A stretch of 64,000 bases of DNA, taken from the NCBI RefSeq assembly GCF_000161455.1, contig NZ_CM000745.1, positions 876,542 through 940,541 on the forward strand. Direction: 5' to 3'. The notes under the pieces were generated by a model. The model was not told the origin of the DNA. It ran no database searches and saw only the letters and a program-made list of their open reading frames with translations. Position numbers and translations under genes: made by a program. Below are positions 24,725 through 34,176 of this stretch, one piece after another. The stretch comes from Bacillus pseudomycoides DSM 12442. GTDB taxonomy: Bacteria > Bacillota > Bacilli > Bacillales > Bacillaceae_G. How positions within the stretch are numbered: position 1 is the first letter of the stretch; each line of letters begins with the position of its first letter.

Positions 24725-26113
24725 CTATTTTGTCGCTTTTCGTCCTACTAATACCCAGTACAGAGATAAACTGAAAAGGGTAACGAGTACGAGAATGAAT
24801 AGGATGTTACTAAACATGGAAGCATCCACATTGTTTGTCATTCCGAAGAAACTTTTTTTCATTGCGGAATGGTCCATCATCGCTGCTGTGTAGGCAATTC
24901 CGATTGACATTGCGACATTTAGTGTTAAGTTATAAAATCCGATTGCTGTTCCTGTTTTTTCTTTATCAATTGTACAAATGCAAGAGTCAAGTAATGGTGC
25001 ATACATGAATGCAAATGAACTAGAGAATAGAACCATAGAGATTACGAATACAACAACAGAAGTTTTGATAAAGAATCCGCCTAATAGTAAGCTGATTATA
25101 ATGCTGCACATAGCGAGCGTAATACATTGCTTGCTTCCCATAACCTTTGCAACTTTTCCTGAAAGAGCTCCAACGATAGTTGCTGCGATATATCCTGGAA
25201 TTAATAATAGTGAAATTGCATCTAGCTGCAAACCGTAAATCTTTTCAAGCAAGAATGGGAATAGGAAAATATATGCTAGCTGTACAGAGTAAATGATAAA
25301 TGCAACGCCAAGCAATGAGATAAACTGCTTATTTTGGAAGAATGAGATTCCGATAAAAGCTTTTGAATTCTTACTAATATAAGTAAGGAACAAGGCAATT
25401 GCAACAATAAACAAGACTAGGTAAAGCCAATTGAAATCTGTAATATATAGTAGTAGAGATGCTGAAATGGCTCCCACTAGGAATAATCCTAATACATCTA
25501 CATGACTGTTTTTCGCCTCTTCCTTAGGAATGTATTTTAAAATAAAAGGAAGAGTGAAAAGTGTTACTAAAGAAATTAAAAATAGAGTTGTCCAATGGAA
25601 ATATGTTGAAACATAACCTCCAGTTAATGCACCGATAAGCTGTGAAAGAGCAAAACTACTTGTACTTAATCCTAAAAATTTCTTTTGTTCATCTGCAGGT
25701 AAATGCTTTGTGACAAATATTACATATAATGTTTCAGCTGATGCTAAACCAGCAGTTTGGATAATACGTGAAATAACAACTAGTAAAAACGAATGTTGAA
25801 AAATATATCCCATGACGGAACCGACACAGATTAAAATAATCCCAGCGCTAAAAAGTTTTCTAAAACTAATAGAATCCGCTAAAGCTGCGTAAACGACTGC
25901 TCCAATTCCAATCACAAGACCAGCTAATGTTGCTTGCCAGCTAACTGTTGTCGCTGAAATGTGAAAATCTTTTGCCATATCAACAGAAATAATCTTAAAC
26001 GAATTGTCAATTACTAAACATAATAGAAATAACAGTAAGGTAACAGGTACTGCTTTCTTAGCACTATATTTCTGAGTTTTCTTCATGCTCACATCTTCAT
26101 TAATTGTAGACAT
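24725..26113 (-). CDS. MFS transporter, 14-helix TetA(L)/QacA-like
   Basis: A 462-residue membrane protein with about 14 hydrophobic segments. Motif C of drug antiporters reads SFALSQLIGALTGGYVS after helix 4-5, and the first loop is ALADSISFRKLFSAG. Length and layout fit the DHA2 family (TetA(L), TetK, QacA). It would export a drug or metabolite by proton antiport. GAGG stands 9 bases before the chosen ATG. Its upstream region carries a 167-bp tandem repeat with cre-like motifs, so expression may be subject to catabolite or specific control. The substrate is unknown. Confidence 0.85.
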   Translation of the reverse strand: MSTINEDVSMKKTQKYSAKKAVPVTLLLFLLCLVIDNSFKIISVDMAKDFHISATTVSWQATLAGLVIGIGAVVYAALADSISFRKLFSAGIILICVGSVMGYIFQHSFLLVVISRIIQTAGLASAETLYVIFVTKHLPADEQKKFLGLSTSSFALSQLIGALTGGYVSTYFHWTTLFLISLVTLFTLPFILKYIPKEEAKNSHVDVLGLFLVGAISASLLLYITDFNWLYLVLFIVAIALFLTYISKNSKAFIGISFFQNKQFISLLGVAFIIYSVQLAYIFLFPFLLEKIYGLQLDAISLLLIPGYIAATIVGALSGKVAKVMGSKQCITLAMCSIIISLLLGGFFIKTSVVVFVISMVLFSSSFAFMYAPLLDSCICTIDKEKTGTAIGFYNLTLNVAMSIGIAYTAAMMDHSAMKKSFFGMTNNVDASMFSNILFILVLVTLFSLSLYWVLVGRKATK

Positions 26114-26282
26114 AGCTATATTCCTCTTTTCTTGTTATTCAGGGAATTGTCTTCCTGAGTCATGATTGTCTGGCCTTTAACTACCAATTGATCCTTTTGT
26201 AAAGGATGGTTTCGGTAATTTCTACACCTTTTGTTTCATATGCGAGGCTTTCTTGTGCACAGTTGTACCGATTTTTGTTCGT

Positions 26283-26611
26283 TCCTTCTTATAGTGTTTA
26301 AAAAGGAAACGTTTTCATGAACAACCAAAAACATCTTATCTTTTGATTACGCTTTCATGATGATGCATAATAACTCCTTGAACTATATAATATTGTTTGG
26401 TTATTTAAAAACTTGTATGCACTTGAATATTGAAAAGGATATCATGCCTTTCCTTCTTATGATGCTTACAAGGAAGCATTTTCATGAACAACCAAAAACA
26501 TCTTACTTTTTGATTGCGCTTTCATGACGACTCTTTGGGATATACAATATTGTATAGTTGTCTAAAAACTTGTATGCATCTGAACAATGAAAAGGATATC
26601 ATACCTTTCCT
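26283..26611. repeat. tandem 167-bp non-coding repeat
   Basis: Copies begin at TTCCTTCTTAT (26283 and 26450). Shared blocks include TTTTCATGAACAACCAAAAA, CGCTTTCATGA, ACAATATTGT-like bases and AAAAACTTGTATGCA, then GAAAAGGATATCAT. Each copy carries a cre-like TGAAAGCG on the minus strand. It lies upstream of the MFS gene and otherwise 26114-26650 holds no gene. Confidence 0.75.
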
Positions 26612-26718
26612 TTGCTCACAACCCATCTTTCTTTTGGAATTTGTCTTTTTTGTTACAAAAAAATCGCCCCCATTATAATTGTAAGTAACCACACAAACAA
26701 GAAATAGGAGACGATTTT

Positions 26719-26875
26719 TTTATCCCGCATTAACGTGCAGTAATACTCCCACCTCAAAATTCGGTGAAAGCAAAGCAGTTAGATGGGAGATCAACTGCCC
26801 GTAAAAGCCCGATTGGCTCAACTAATAATCAGTGGGGGATGAAGAAAGCCCCCACTGATTAAAGTTTCACTTTAT
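26719..26875. repeat. bcr1 repeat
   Basis: A 157-bp element bounded by TTTAT on both sides (26719-26723 and 26871-26875), beginning CCCGCATTAACG and ending AAAGTTTCAC, with internal stems such as CAGTGGGGG/CCCCCACTG. This matches the bcr1 mobile repeat of the B. cereus group as I recall it. It is inserted at the start of an IS1182-like transposase relic. A second copy is at 42485-42641. Confidence 0.85.
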
Positions 26876-26877
26876 GA

Positions 26878-27384
26878 GTAACCATTCAGCTATTTTCATT
26901 CATTAATAACATGGGTCGGTTAATTCTACCAATGGACTATAGCAATTTAATCCCAGAAGATTATGTGGTAAGAGTGATCCATGACATGGTGGAACAAGTG
27001 AAAACGGAAGTAGAACAGGAACAAGATAAGGGAGCAAAAAAAGAGAAAAAGAAAGTGTATCAAGAGAAACGAAAAATACATAAGAAACTGAAAGAAGACT
27101 ATTTATCACGACTACAAAAATATGAGTCACATCAAGAGACTTTCGGTGATCGTAATAGCTTCTCGAAGACAGATCCAGATGCCACGTTTATGAGAATGAA
27201 AGAAGACCCCATGAAAAACAGTCAACTGAAAGCTGGATATAATGTGCAAGTAGGAACAGAAAATCAGTGTATTGTAGGATACTCTCTTCACTAAATTCCG
27301 ACAAATACACGTTGTTTCATACCGCATTTGGAGAAGTTAAAAGAAGCCAATAGCTCTCCACAAATGGAAATTTCTAAGAGATAA
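26878..27384 (+). pseudogene. IS1182-like transposase relic
   Basis: The frame reads QLFSFINNMGRLILPMDYSNLIPEDY, skips most of the middle, then continues EKRKIHKKLKEDYLSRLQKYESH and EDPMKNSQLKAGYNVQVGTENQ, as in IS1182-family DDE transposases. An in-frame TAA (27292-27294) interrupts it, and TNTRCFIPHLEKLKEANSS follows in the same frame. A bcr1 copy separates the coding start from the left end of the element (GTAAGTAACCACACAAAC region near 26682). Confidence 0.75.
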
Positions 27385-27400
27385 TGGATTGTTCATTCGG

Positions 27401-28141
27401 TTATTTAGATGTTTTAATCCTAATTTGACTAAATTCTATTGGTATATAGTATTTATTATAAACCACAGGGTATTTGTCGCTGATATATACACTTTCTAAA
27501 ATTAAATCAAATTCCTCCCCGTGGAAAATTTGGTATTTTAATGACGGAGTATTGGCGGAATTAGAACGTTTAATTTCAATGGTAGAGGAGTTAGCCAGTT
27601 CATATACTTTCTCCTCCAACATTTCCAATACTTGCTTCTCGTTATGTAAGTCAAGGTTCAATTTGGAAACGGCTTCTATTGGCATCATAGTAAAAGCAAA
27701 AGCTACTATCTTATCGTGATTTTTATACCAGCGTTCCAACGCAACCACTGCAGTCATTTGTTGATTTAATACTTGCATTGCATAGTCCGTTACTAGGTCA
27801 ATTCGGAAATTAAGTTCGATATCATCTATTTTTTCCGTATAGCATTTATATAAAGGATTCCCCAGCTTCTCTAAGCCATCGCTACTTTCATTATGATGAA
27901 ATCTTGTAATGAAATTTCCTTTTCCATGAATATTTTTAACCAATCCATCTTCTTGTAAAAGTGCCAAAGCATGTCTTAATGTCATTCTGCTCACACCAAA
28001 TATTTTGGCCAATTCGGGTTCTGTTGGAAGTTGGCTGCCTAGAGGAAAGGTTCCATCCGTAATTAATTTATACAATTGGTCATACACAATGACGAATAGT
28101 GGTTTTTTTTGTTTATTGAGTTCATGAAGTTTATTGTTCAT
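27401..28141 (-). CDS. GntR-family regulator with UTRA domain
   Basis: A 246-residue regulator of the HutC/GntR type: winged helix at residues 12-78 (LPTEPELAKIFGVSRMTLRHALALLQEDGLV) and a C-terminal UTRA ligand-binding domain (residues 95-240) that usually senses sugars, amines or related metabolites. AGGGG stands 9 bases before the ATG. No intact target operon is adjacent: upstream are only decayed fragments of a hydantoinase gene, which may have been its former target. Confidence 0.85.
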   Translation of the reverse strand: MNNKLHELNKQKKPLFVIVYDQLYKLITDGTFPLGSQLPTEPELAKIFGVSRMTLRHALALLQEDGLVKNIHGKGNFITRFHHNESSDGLEKLGNPLYKCYTEKIDDIELNFRIDLVTDYAMQVLNQQMTAVVALERWYKNHDKIVAFAFTMMPIEAVSKLNLDLHNEKQVLEMLEEKVYELANSSTIEIKRSNSANTPSLKYQIFHGEEFDLILESVYISDKYPVVYNKYYIPIEFSQIRIKTSK

Positions 28142-28299
28142 TTTCTTATACCCCTATAGTTTTTCAAATTCGTGACGATAAATTCTATTTCTTCTCGTTT
28201 TATAGTAGTTTATTTTCTTTTTCTATTGTAGCTTACTTTTTCGCGTAAATTAATACGCTTTCAAAAATTCATTATAATTTGCACTAGGTGTATTTGTCA

Positions 28300-28560
28300 C
28301 TCAAAATGAAGATGAACGATATTGCGGACCACATCTTCATTAATCAAGATTACGAATTTCAGTGGCTTGCGTTACATGAAGAAGAGGATGATGGGAAGGA
28401 CTTCTGTTATGACCTTCGAAATCAAGCGGTTCAAACCATTTATCGGGATTAAAGAAGGTCATTGTACTTGATGCTGGAGGGAAAGCGAGTGACCTTGGTG
28501 TATGAACAAGAGGATTTCCAAGACAGTCTTCTTTAGCCGTAAACATTGGGTGTAAATACT
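28300..28560. other. unassigned coding-like scrap
   Basis: Frames are open on both strands (minus 28340-28546 reads NPLVHTPRSLAFPPASSTMTFFNPDKWFEPLDFEGHNRSP). The minus version looks protein-like, with Pro, Asp and Trp pattern, but I cannot assign it. Nothing is seen in 28142-28299. Confidence 0.25.
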
Positions 28561-28569
28561 AAATTTAGG

Positions 28570-28751
28570 ATGCCTGATATTTTATCAATTGGACTGGGTG
28601 GGGGAACTCGCCTTTTTGGATTAGACGAAAAGTTTACGAAAGTGTAGGCTATGAGATTACCAAAAAAGCACTTATTTTCGGTGGAGATGTACTCATTTCT
28701 TCATATGTTGTGACGCTTTTAGGGCATGATTTTGACGATAAAGCAATGTAG
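28570..28751 (+). pseudogene. hydantoinase/oxoprolinase (HyuA-type) relic
   Basis: MPDILSIGLGGGTRLF followed, after a frameshift near 28645, by SVGYEITKKALIFGGDVL and LLGHDFDDKAM matches the conserved core of hydantoinase A/5-oxoprolinase proteins (GLGGGS and ALVFGGDTLTATD in intact members). Only this 180-base scrap remains. Confidence 0.65.
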
Positions 28752-28889
28752 ATAGAACATGTATCAGTAGAGTTTTGTAATAAAGCTACTGGATATTACC
28801 TTGTTTTATTTCAAACAACTTATGCATCCGTTTAACTTTGTTTTTTGATTTGTTCTGATGGTACTGAAGGTACGGGAATGAAATGAATG

Positions 28890-28980
28890 AGCTATTTCAC
28901 TGCGAGTGGCAGTTTTATAGAAAGAGCCTTAAAATTATATACTTAGAAGATGGTTTCAATATCGCAACGAATCTATTTTT
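28890..28980 (-). repeat. degenerate IS3-type end, copy 2
   Basis: GGCAGTTTTATAGAAAGAGCC, then AGAAGATGGTTTCAATATCG and a T-run correspond, in reverse orientation, to the right end of the IS3 relic at 8040-8086. Confidence 0.5.
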
Positions 28981-29051
28981 TTCTAGAGGATCTAATTTGT
29001 TTTTGATACATTAATAGTTGGGAAATACAAATAAGGGGTAGAGACGTAGAT

Positions 29052-29852
29052 ATGGAATTATTTGATTATTATAAGCGAAAAGGGAAGTTTAAACTTTTTA
29101 TTGGAACCTGTATTTTTCTATTTGCACTATGGTGTGTATATGGAACTTGGGGAATGGTGAATTGGGGAGAAGTTATTTTTATTGTAATCGTTTCTTCTGT
29201 TTTTTTCGGAATTGGATTTTGGCAGTTACGAAAAGGGAATTTGATACAAAAGAATGCGGTGAAAAGTAATGTAACGTTTTGGGATGTCGATACGTTTGTT
29301 GTATTAGAATTGCCTAAACAGAATAAACAATTTGGTTTATATCATCCTGATGGGGGATATGTTGCTGGAACAAAGATCATTTCATCTAACATTCTTTTTT
29401 CAGTGATACCTTTTTTAAGTAATAAAGATGTTTATGGATTAGAAGCGAGTAGCGGGGAAATTCTTGCATATTTTCATACTGAAGCTGACGGGTATGATTG
29501 GGTAATCTATGATTCGAATTATAACCAAATTGGTATGTTTAAAGAGAAGATGATACAAGGATTTGCGGCGATACGTGGTTCTTTAATGACTGATAAAGTA
29601 ACAAAATTGTCCGATGTAGAAGTAGAGTTTGATTTTATTCAAAGTACTCTTCGTACAACAGATGGACGTACATTAGCAATCGGTAAGCAAGGGTATATGC
29701 CTATAGAATGGAGTGAAAGGTTTATGGGACTAAATGTGCCTACTATTACATTAGGTTCCAATGCGTCTAAGAATGAAAAAATTCTAGGGCTAGGGGTGCT
29801 TCTATATAGCTTACGTACAATTGAGATTAGAAAAAATAGAGCGAGCGTTTAA
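29052..29852 (+). CDS. conserved membrane protein of unknown function
   Basis: A 266-residue protein with two N-terminal helices (FIGTCIFLFALWCVYGTWG and VIFIVIVSSVFFGIGFW) and a soluble part of about 190 residues. That part is rich in beta-type segments (FGLYHPDGGYVAGT, WVIYDSNYNQIGMFKE) and recalls tubby/scramblase-like (LURP-one) domains, but this is a weak impression. GGGGTAGAG precedes the ATG. It stands alone, with a terminator behind it. Confidence 0.6.
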   Translation: MELFDYYKRKGKFKLFIGTCIFLFALWCVYGTWGMVNWGEVIFIVIVSSVFFGIGFWQLRKGNLIQKNAVKSNVTFWDVDTFVVLELPKQNKQFGLYHPDGGYVAGTKIISSNILFSVIPFLSNKDVYGLEASSGEILAYFHTEADGYDWVIYDSNYNQIGMFKEKMIQGFAAIRGSLMTDKVTKLSDVEVEFDFIQSTLRTTDGRTLAIGKQGYMPIEWSERFMGLNVPTITLGSNASKNEKILGLGVLLYSLRTIEIRKNRASV

Positions 29853-29878
29853 TAGAAAAAAATAAGCGAAACGATTAG

Positions 29879-29912
29879 AACAGAGTCCATAAAGTGATTC
29901 TGTTTTTTTTAT
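29879..29912 (+). terminator. terminator
   Basis: AACAGAGTC pairs with GATTCTGTT across a short loop, followed by a run of eight T. Confidence 0.7.
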
Positions 29913-30024
29913 AAATCTTACAAAGATGTCATCTTTCTGTAAGATTATTAGATAGTTCATTTATTTTTTTAATGTAATAATAAAGGTATAAGAAACGCCA
30001 ATAAATGATAGGAGAGTGTCAGTA

Positions 30025-30336
30025 ATGATTGTAACAACAACTTCTGGAATTCAAGGAAAAGAAATTATTGAGTATGTGGATATTGTAAATGGTGAAGCAA
30101 TTATGGGTGCAAATATTGTTCGTGATTTATTCGCTTCCGTTCGTGATGTTGTAGGTGGCCGTGCTGGTGCATATGAAAGTAAATTAAAAGAAGCTCGTGA
30201 TATTGCAATGGAAGAAATGAAACAACTTGCGAAGCAAAAAGGAGCAAATGCAATTGTTGGCATTGATGTAGACTACGAGGTTGTTCGTGACGGCATGTTA
30301 ATGGTTGCTGTAAGTGGTACGGCTGTGCGTATATAA
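30025..30336 (+). CDS. YbjQ/UPF0145 family protein
   Basis: A 103-residue cytosolic protein with the family pattern: MIVTTTSGIQGKEIIEYV, GANIVRDLFASVRDVVGGRAGAYE, then LAKQKGANAIVGIDVDYE and a C-terminal VSGTAVRI. It forms small pentameric beta-rich assemblies in known structures; the role is unclear, and some members are linked to metal or stress responses. I start at the ATG, because GGAGAG lies 9 bases upstream; a GTG nine bases earlier is too close to it. Confidence 0.9.
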   Translation: MIVTTTSGIQGKEIIEYVDIVNGEAIMGANIVRDLFASVRDVVGGRAGAYESKLKEARDIAMEEMKQLAKQKGANAIVGIDVDYEVVRDGMLMVAVSGTAVRI

Positions 30337-30345
30337 ATGAATGAA

Positions 30346-30425
30346 CTATCCCTATAAACTGGACAGTTTTATAAAAAGATACTTAAAAGGTGGTTTCGAT
30401 ATTGCATCGAAGCCATTTTTTTATA
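30346..30425 (-). repeat. IS3-type end, copy 3
   Basis: CTATAAACTGGACAGTTTTAT, then TTAAAAGGTGGTTTCGATATTG and GAAGCCATTTTTTT match the reverse complement of the right end at 8000-8086, including the stem around the stop codon. Confidence 0.65.
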
Positions 30426-30491
30426 CCCTTTTATCTTCTTAGATTGATAGTTATGTAGTGTCCAGAATGTAGTTAGAAATCCAAAATATGG

Positions 30492-30544
30492 TTGACAACC
30501 AGAGATTACATTTGTAATATCTACTTATAGATTACAAATGTAAT
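30492..30544 (+). promoter_or_regulatory. BlaI-type promoter and two operators
   Basis: TTGACA (30492-30497), 17 bases, TATA-box TAATAT (30515-30520). Two dyads of the TACA-N2-TGTA class used by BlaI/MecI follow: ATTACATTTGTAAT (30505-30518, covering the -10) and ATTACAAATGTAAT (30531-30544), 26 bp apart. The next gene is a BlaI-family repressor. Confidence 0.85.
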
Positions 30545-30566
30545 ATAAGGGGTGGAATTGTAAACA

Positions 30567-30968
30567 ATGAAAGAATTACCTAAAATATCGGAAGCTGAAT
30601 TAGAAGTGATGAAAGTTCTTTGGTCCAAATCTCCTCAAACGGCGAATGAAGTAATCGAAGAGTTAGAGAAAACAATGGATTGGAAGCCAAAAACCATTCG
30701 AACGCTGATAAATCGATTAGTTCAAAAAGAAGCCCTTTCTTATCATCAAGAAAAAGGACGTATGTATGCGTATTATCCGTTAGTGTCACAAGATAACTAT
30801 CTACAAGTAGAAACAAAATCTTTCCTCAAACGTTTCTATGGTGTGGCACTTAAACCTCTACTTGTGAATTTCTTAAAAGAAGAAAAACTATCTTCAGAAG
30901 ATATTAATGAACTGAAACGTATTTTGGATGAGAAAACAGAAGAAAATCAGAGGAAGGGTAGATCATGA
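30567..30968 (+). CDS. BlaI/MecI-family repressor
   Basis: A 133-residue winged-helix repressor starting KISEAELEVMKVLWSKSPQTANEVIEEL, then TIRTLINRLVQKEALSYHQEKGRMYAYYPLV, the BlaI/MecI DNA-binding domain, and a C-terminal dimer region that is cleaved on signalling in known systems. AAGGGGTGG precedes the ATG. The stop overlaps the start of the BlaR1-like gene (ATGA), a typical two-gene unit. Two BlaI-type dyads upstream argue for autoregulation. No beta-lactamase or other target is adjacent. Confidence 0.9.
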   Translation: MKELPKISEAELEVMKVLWSKSPQTANEVIEELEKTMDWKPKTIRTLINRLVQKEALSYHQEKGRMYAYYPLVSQDNYLQVETKSFLKRFYGVALKPLLVNFLKEEKLSSEDINELKRILDEKTEENQRKGRS

Positions 30969-32836
30969 TGATAGATATGTTTGTAAACATCTATCTACCC
31001 CACTTTTTTGATTGGGTGATAGAAACATCCATTATGGCAAGTATAGTAGTTGGTCTCATTTTATGTATCAAAATCTTATTTAGAAACAAGTTAACACCAA
31101 GGTGGAAGTATTTGTTATGGATGATATTAATTGTAAGACTTCTATTACCATGGTCGCCAGACAGCTCCTACAGTATTTACTCTATCCTTTCATACAGTAA
31201 TGACACTTCGGTTATCTTTCATCAAAAAGAACCTGTGCAAGAGAAGGCAGCTATAGATGATACAAAGATGGTCACAAACGAAAATACTTATGCACCTAGT
31301 TACACACAAGTAGCTGAGGAAAATAAGCAACAAACGCATCGTAATGAAAATAAAAGTGATGTGACATTTTCATTTTATACAATCCTTTTATACATATGGC
31401 TAGCTGGGGTTATCGTTTTAGGGCTTGCAACTATGATCATGAATAGGCGTTTACGTCTCTATATAAAGAACCAGCCTGTTATTACAGATGAACGGATTGT
31501 CACAATCTTTGACAATTGTAAAAAATCGATGTCCCTTCAGCAGAATATTCCACTACTTTCAGCTGGGAAAATTTCAAGTCCAACAGTGTTCGGTTTTTTT
31601 CGCCCTAGGGTGTTATTGTCAAGTGTACATATGAAAATACTAGATGAGCAGCAACTACGATATATTTTTCATCATGAATTGGCTCATATTAAACGAAGAG
31701 ATGTTGGGGTAAATTGGCTAATGCATGGCTTACTCATTCTAAATTGGTTTAACCCGATTCTTTGGTATGCCTACTCGTGCATGCGGGAAGATCAAGAAAT
31801 GGCATGTGATGCATTCGCTCTGACATTTATAGATTCCGAGGAACAAATTGCATATGGTCATACAATTATTACTCTTCTAGAACATTACTCAAGTTATTAT
31901 CAAGTGCCTAGTTTAGCGAATTTAAGTCGAAATAAAAGAACGTTGAAAAGGAGAATTCGTATGATTAAAAAATTTCAAAAGAAATCATATCGTTGGTCTG
32001 CACTTGGAGTTGTTGCTATTATTGCTGTATCATCTGTATCTTTATTAAATGCACGTGCAGATGTGCCAGCTAACCCGCAGAAAGAACAAACGGAAGTGAA
32101 AAATAATATCAAAGAAGCAAAAACACAAACTAAAGTTCCTATTCAGCAAATTGTAGAAAAGATGATTGGTACAAAAGAACAGGCATTTGCAGAATTTCAT
32201 GTTTCAGAGGGTCGATATGAATATATACTTGAAGAAATGGAAGTGGCACGGAATCTGTTAACAAAAGAAGAATTTGACCAATTAATCAAATTGCAACCAG
32301 AGGAGTATATCATAGACAAGAAGATAAGATCAGTAGGGACACATGAAAATTTAGAACCAGACGATCAAAAAAAATTAGAGGAGAATAGCAAAGCTATTGA
32401 ACCATTATGGGGAAAAATTTATTCGCATTTCACATTTACTTCATTTGATTTTCCAATCAAGAAACCAACTTATGTAGCGAAAGGTTATGAACTAAAGAGG
32501 GAAAAAGTTGAAACAGTAATTACAACAAAAAAGCTGAATCCTATCATTAACTCAGAATATAGAGCCGGGGAGTTTGGCTATACAATTTATCAATCCGCCG
32601 TTTTAGAAAAAGGAAGGGATCCATTTTACTTTTGGATTAATGATAACGATAAGATCGAAAATTATGAACGAGAAGGAGCAAAATTCACGCTTGCTAAAAT
32701 GACGGGAAGCAATGTAAAGGGCATGAAGATGATTGTTCCTGCAAAAGGAAAAGACAGTGCCTACCAAGTTGTAATTATTGATGATGTTTTAAATAAGGCT
32801 GAACTAGAGAAGATTATGTTTTCCATGCTGAATTAA
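30965..32836 (+). CDS. BlaR1/MecR1-like M56 sensor protease, atypical sensor
   Basis: A 623-residue protein. N-terminal membrane helices and the M56 zinc-protease motif HELAH (residues 237-241, in FHHELAHIKRRD) match BlaR1, which inactivates BlaI. One further helix (SALGVVAIIAVSSVSLLNA, near 350) leads to an extracellular part. BlaR1 would carry a penicillin-binding domain with SxxK there; here it is about 250 residues with KMIGTKEQAFAEF and FGYTIYQSAVLEKGRDPFYFW, resembling DUF4367-type domains, so the signal is probably not a beta-lactam. It overlaps the repressor gene by 4 bases. Confidence 0.85.
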   Translation: MMIDMFVNIYLPHFFDWVIETSIMASIVVGLILCIKILFRNKLTPRWKYLLWMILIVRLLLPWSPDSSYSIYSILSYSNDTSVIFHQKEPVQEKAAIDDTKMVTNENTYAPSYTQVAEENKQQTHRNENKSDVTFSFYTILLYIWLAGVIVLGLATMIMNRRLRLYIKNQPVITDERIVTIFDNCKKSMSLQQNIPLLSAGKISSPTVFGFFRPRVLLSSVHMKILDEQQLRYIFHHELAHIKRRDVGVNWLMHGLLILNWFNPILWYAYSCMREDQEMACDAFALTFIDSEEQIAYGHTIITLLEHYSSYYQVPSLANLSRNKRTLKRRIRMIKKFQKKSYRWSALGVVAIIAVSSVSLLNARADVPANPQKEQTEVKNNIKEAKTQTKVPIQQIVEKMIGTKEQAFAEFHVSEGRYEYILEEMEVARNLLTKEEFDQLIKLQPEEYIIDKKIRSVGTHENLEPDDQKKLEENSKAIEPLWGKIYSHFTFTSFDFPIKKPTYVAKGYELKREKVETVITTKKLNPIINSEYRAGEFGYTIYQSAVLEKGRDPFYFWINDNDKIENYEREGAKFTLAKMTGSNVKGMKMIVPAKGKDSAYQVVIIDDVLNKAELEKIMFSMLN

Positions 32837-32842
32837 AAAAGA

Positions 32843-32892
32843 AGTTGTCTTAAAAGGTCGTTAAAAACGGACTTTTGGGACAGCTTCTAAAT
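32843..32892 (+). terminator. terminator of the BlaI/BlaR1-like operon
   Basis: GAAGTTGTC pairs with GACAGCTTC (one G-U) around an inner AAAAGTCC-type stem, followed by TAAATAAAT. Confidence 0.5.
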
Positions 32893-32994
32893 AAATGTTA
32901 GAACATTTTGACTTTATTTCAAATTGTCAATCATACATAAAGCAACACGTTCTTCTAAAAGTTAGCGAGTTACCAAAAGGGGGTTAGTGGAATT

Positions 32995-34176
32995 TTGTCG
33001 AAAGATTTCTACAGCGCAATGAATCTATCGTATGAAAAAGGAGCATCCCCATTGGACAAAATAAAAGGATTATCAATTCCAAACTATGCAAGAGTAATTG
33101 TTATTTCTGATATTCACGGAGAATTAGAGCTTTTGAAAGGGTTACTAGAAAAGGTAAATTATAGTGAAAAAGATTATTTAATTATAAATGGTGATTTGTG
33201 TGAAAAAGGTAGTAACAGTAAAGGTGTTGTCAGCTACTTGATGAAACTTTCGGCTCATCATCCTAATGTTCATATTATAGAAGGGAATTGTGATACGTTA
33301 GTTGAAGAGCTACTACATGAGAATCCTAAGTTAATCCATTATTTATGTACGAGAAAACATTCTATATTAAATGAATGGCTTGCGTATTTAGGTTATGCTG
33401 TTAACGAAGAAACACATATTCAAGAAGTAAAAGAAATATTAATTACTCATTTTTCAAAAGAAATAAAGTGGCTTACAGAGTTACCGACAGCGATCGAAGC
33501 AGAAGATTATATTTTTGTACATGGTGGGTTAGAAGATATCGATAATTGGAAAGATACGGCTCGAGATACTGCAATAACACTTCCAGCATTTTTAGATAAA
33601 TCGCACCAAACGAATAAATATGTGATCGTCGGACATTGGCCCGTTGTGAATTATTCCTCAGATGTATCTGTTCATAATCCAATTATTGATCAAGACAAAA
33701 AAATCATTGCAATCGATGGTGGGAATGTAATCAAACCAACGGGACAATTAAATGCGTTTATCATTCATCGATCACCTGCTAAAGATATGTTTTCGTATAC
33801 ATACCTTGATCATTTTCCAAATTACGTGGTGTTAGAAGATTTTAACGCAGAATCTACAATGATTGGTTCTATTCATTATCCTCTATATGATATCTTTCCA
33901 GTTGAAAGAAACGAAAATTTCACTTTATGTAGACAATTAGAAACAAATCGATTCCTACATGTTAAGAATGAATATCTCAAACAAAATCAAAGAGGGCTTT
34001 TCACTGCTAAAACAGACGTGCCTTGTGCGCAATTAAGCGTAAAAAAAGGGGATATTGTTTCTGTAGTTGATGATAGCTGTACGGGTTATAGCTTAGTCAA
34101 AAAAGATGGGATGGTTGGATGGATACCGAAAGGCATTCTTGCATGTAAACAACAGCTTGTTTCAGCTTTTCGGTAA
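32995..34176 (+). CDS. calcineurin-like phosphoesterase with SH3-like tail
   Basis: A 393-residue protein. Metallophosphoesterase motifs: VISDIHGELELL (DxH), INGDLCEKG (GD), EGNCD (GN with Cys-Asp in place of H-D), FVHGGLE and VGHWPVV. This is the PPP/Ap4A-hydrolase-like branch. The last 60 residues (GLFTAKTDVPCAQLSVKKGDIVSVVDD...GWIPKGILA) look like an SH3 fold. It starts with TTG behind GGGGG. Substrate unknown; no membrane segment is seen. Confidence 0.8.
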   Translation: MSKDFYSAMNLSYEKGASPLDKIKGLSIPNYARVIVISDIHGELELLKGLLEKVNYSEKDYLIINGDLCEKGSNSKGVVSYLMKLSAHHPNVHIIEGNCDTLVEELLHENPKLIHYLCTRKHSILNEWLAYLGYAVNEETHIQEVKEILITHFSKEIKWLTELPTAIEAEDYIFVHGGLEDIDNWKDTARDTAITLPAFLDKSHQTNKYVIVGHWPVVNYSSDVSVHNPIIDQDKKIIAIDGGNVIKPTGQLNAFIIHRSPAKDMFSYTYLDHFPNYVVLEDFNAESTMIGSIHYPLYDIFPVERNENFTLCRQLETNRFLHVKNEYLKQNQRGLFTAKTDVPCAQLSVKKGDIVSVVDDSCTGYSLVKKDGMVGWIPKGILACKQQLVSAFR

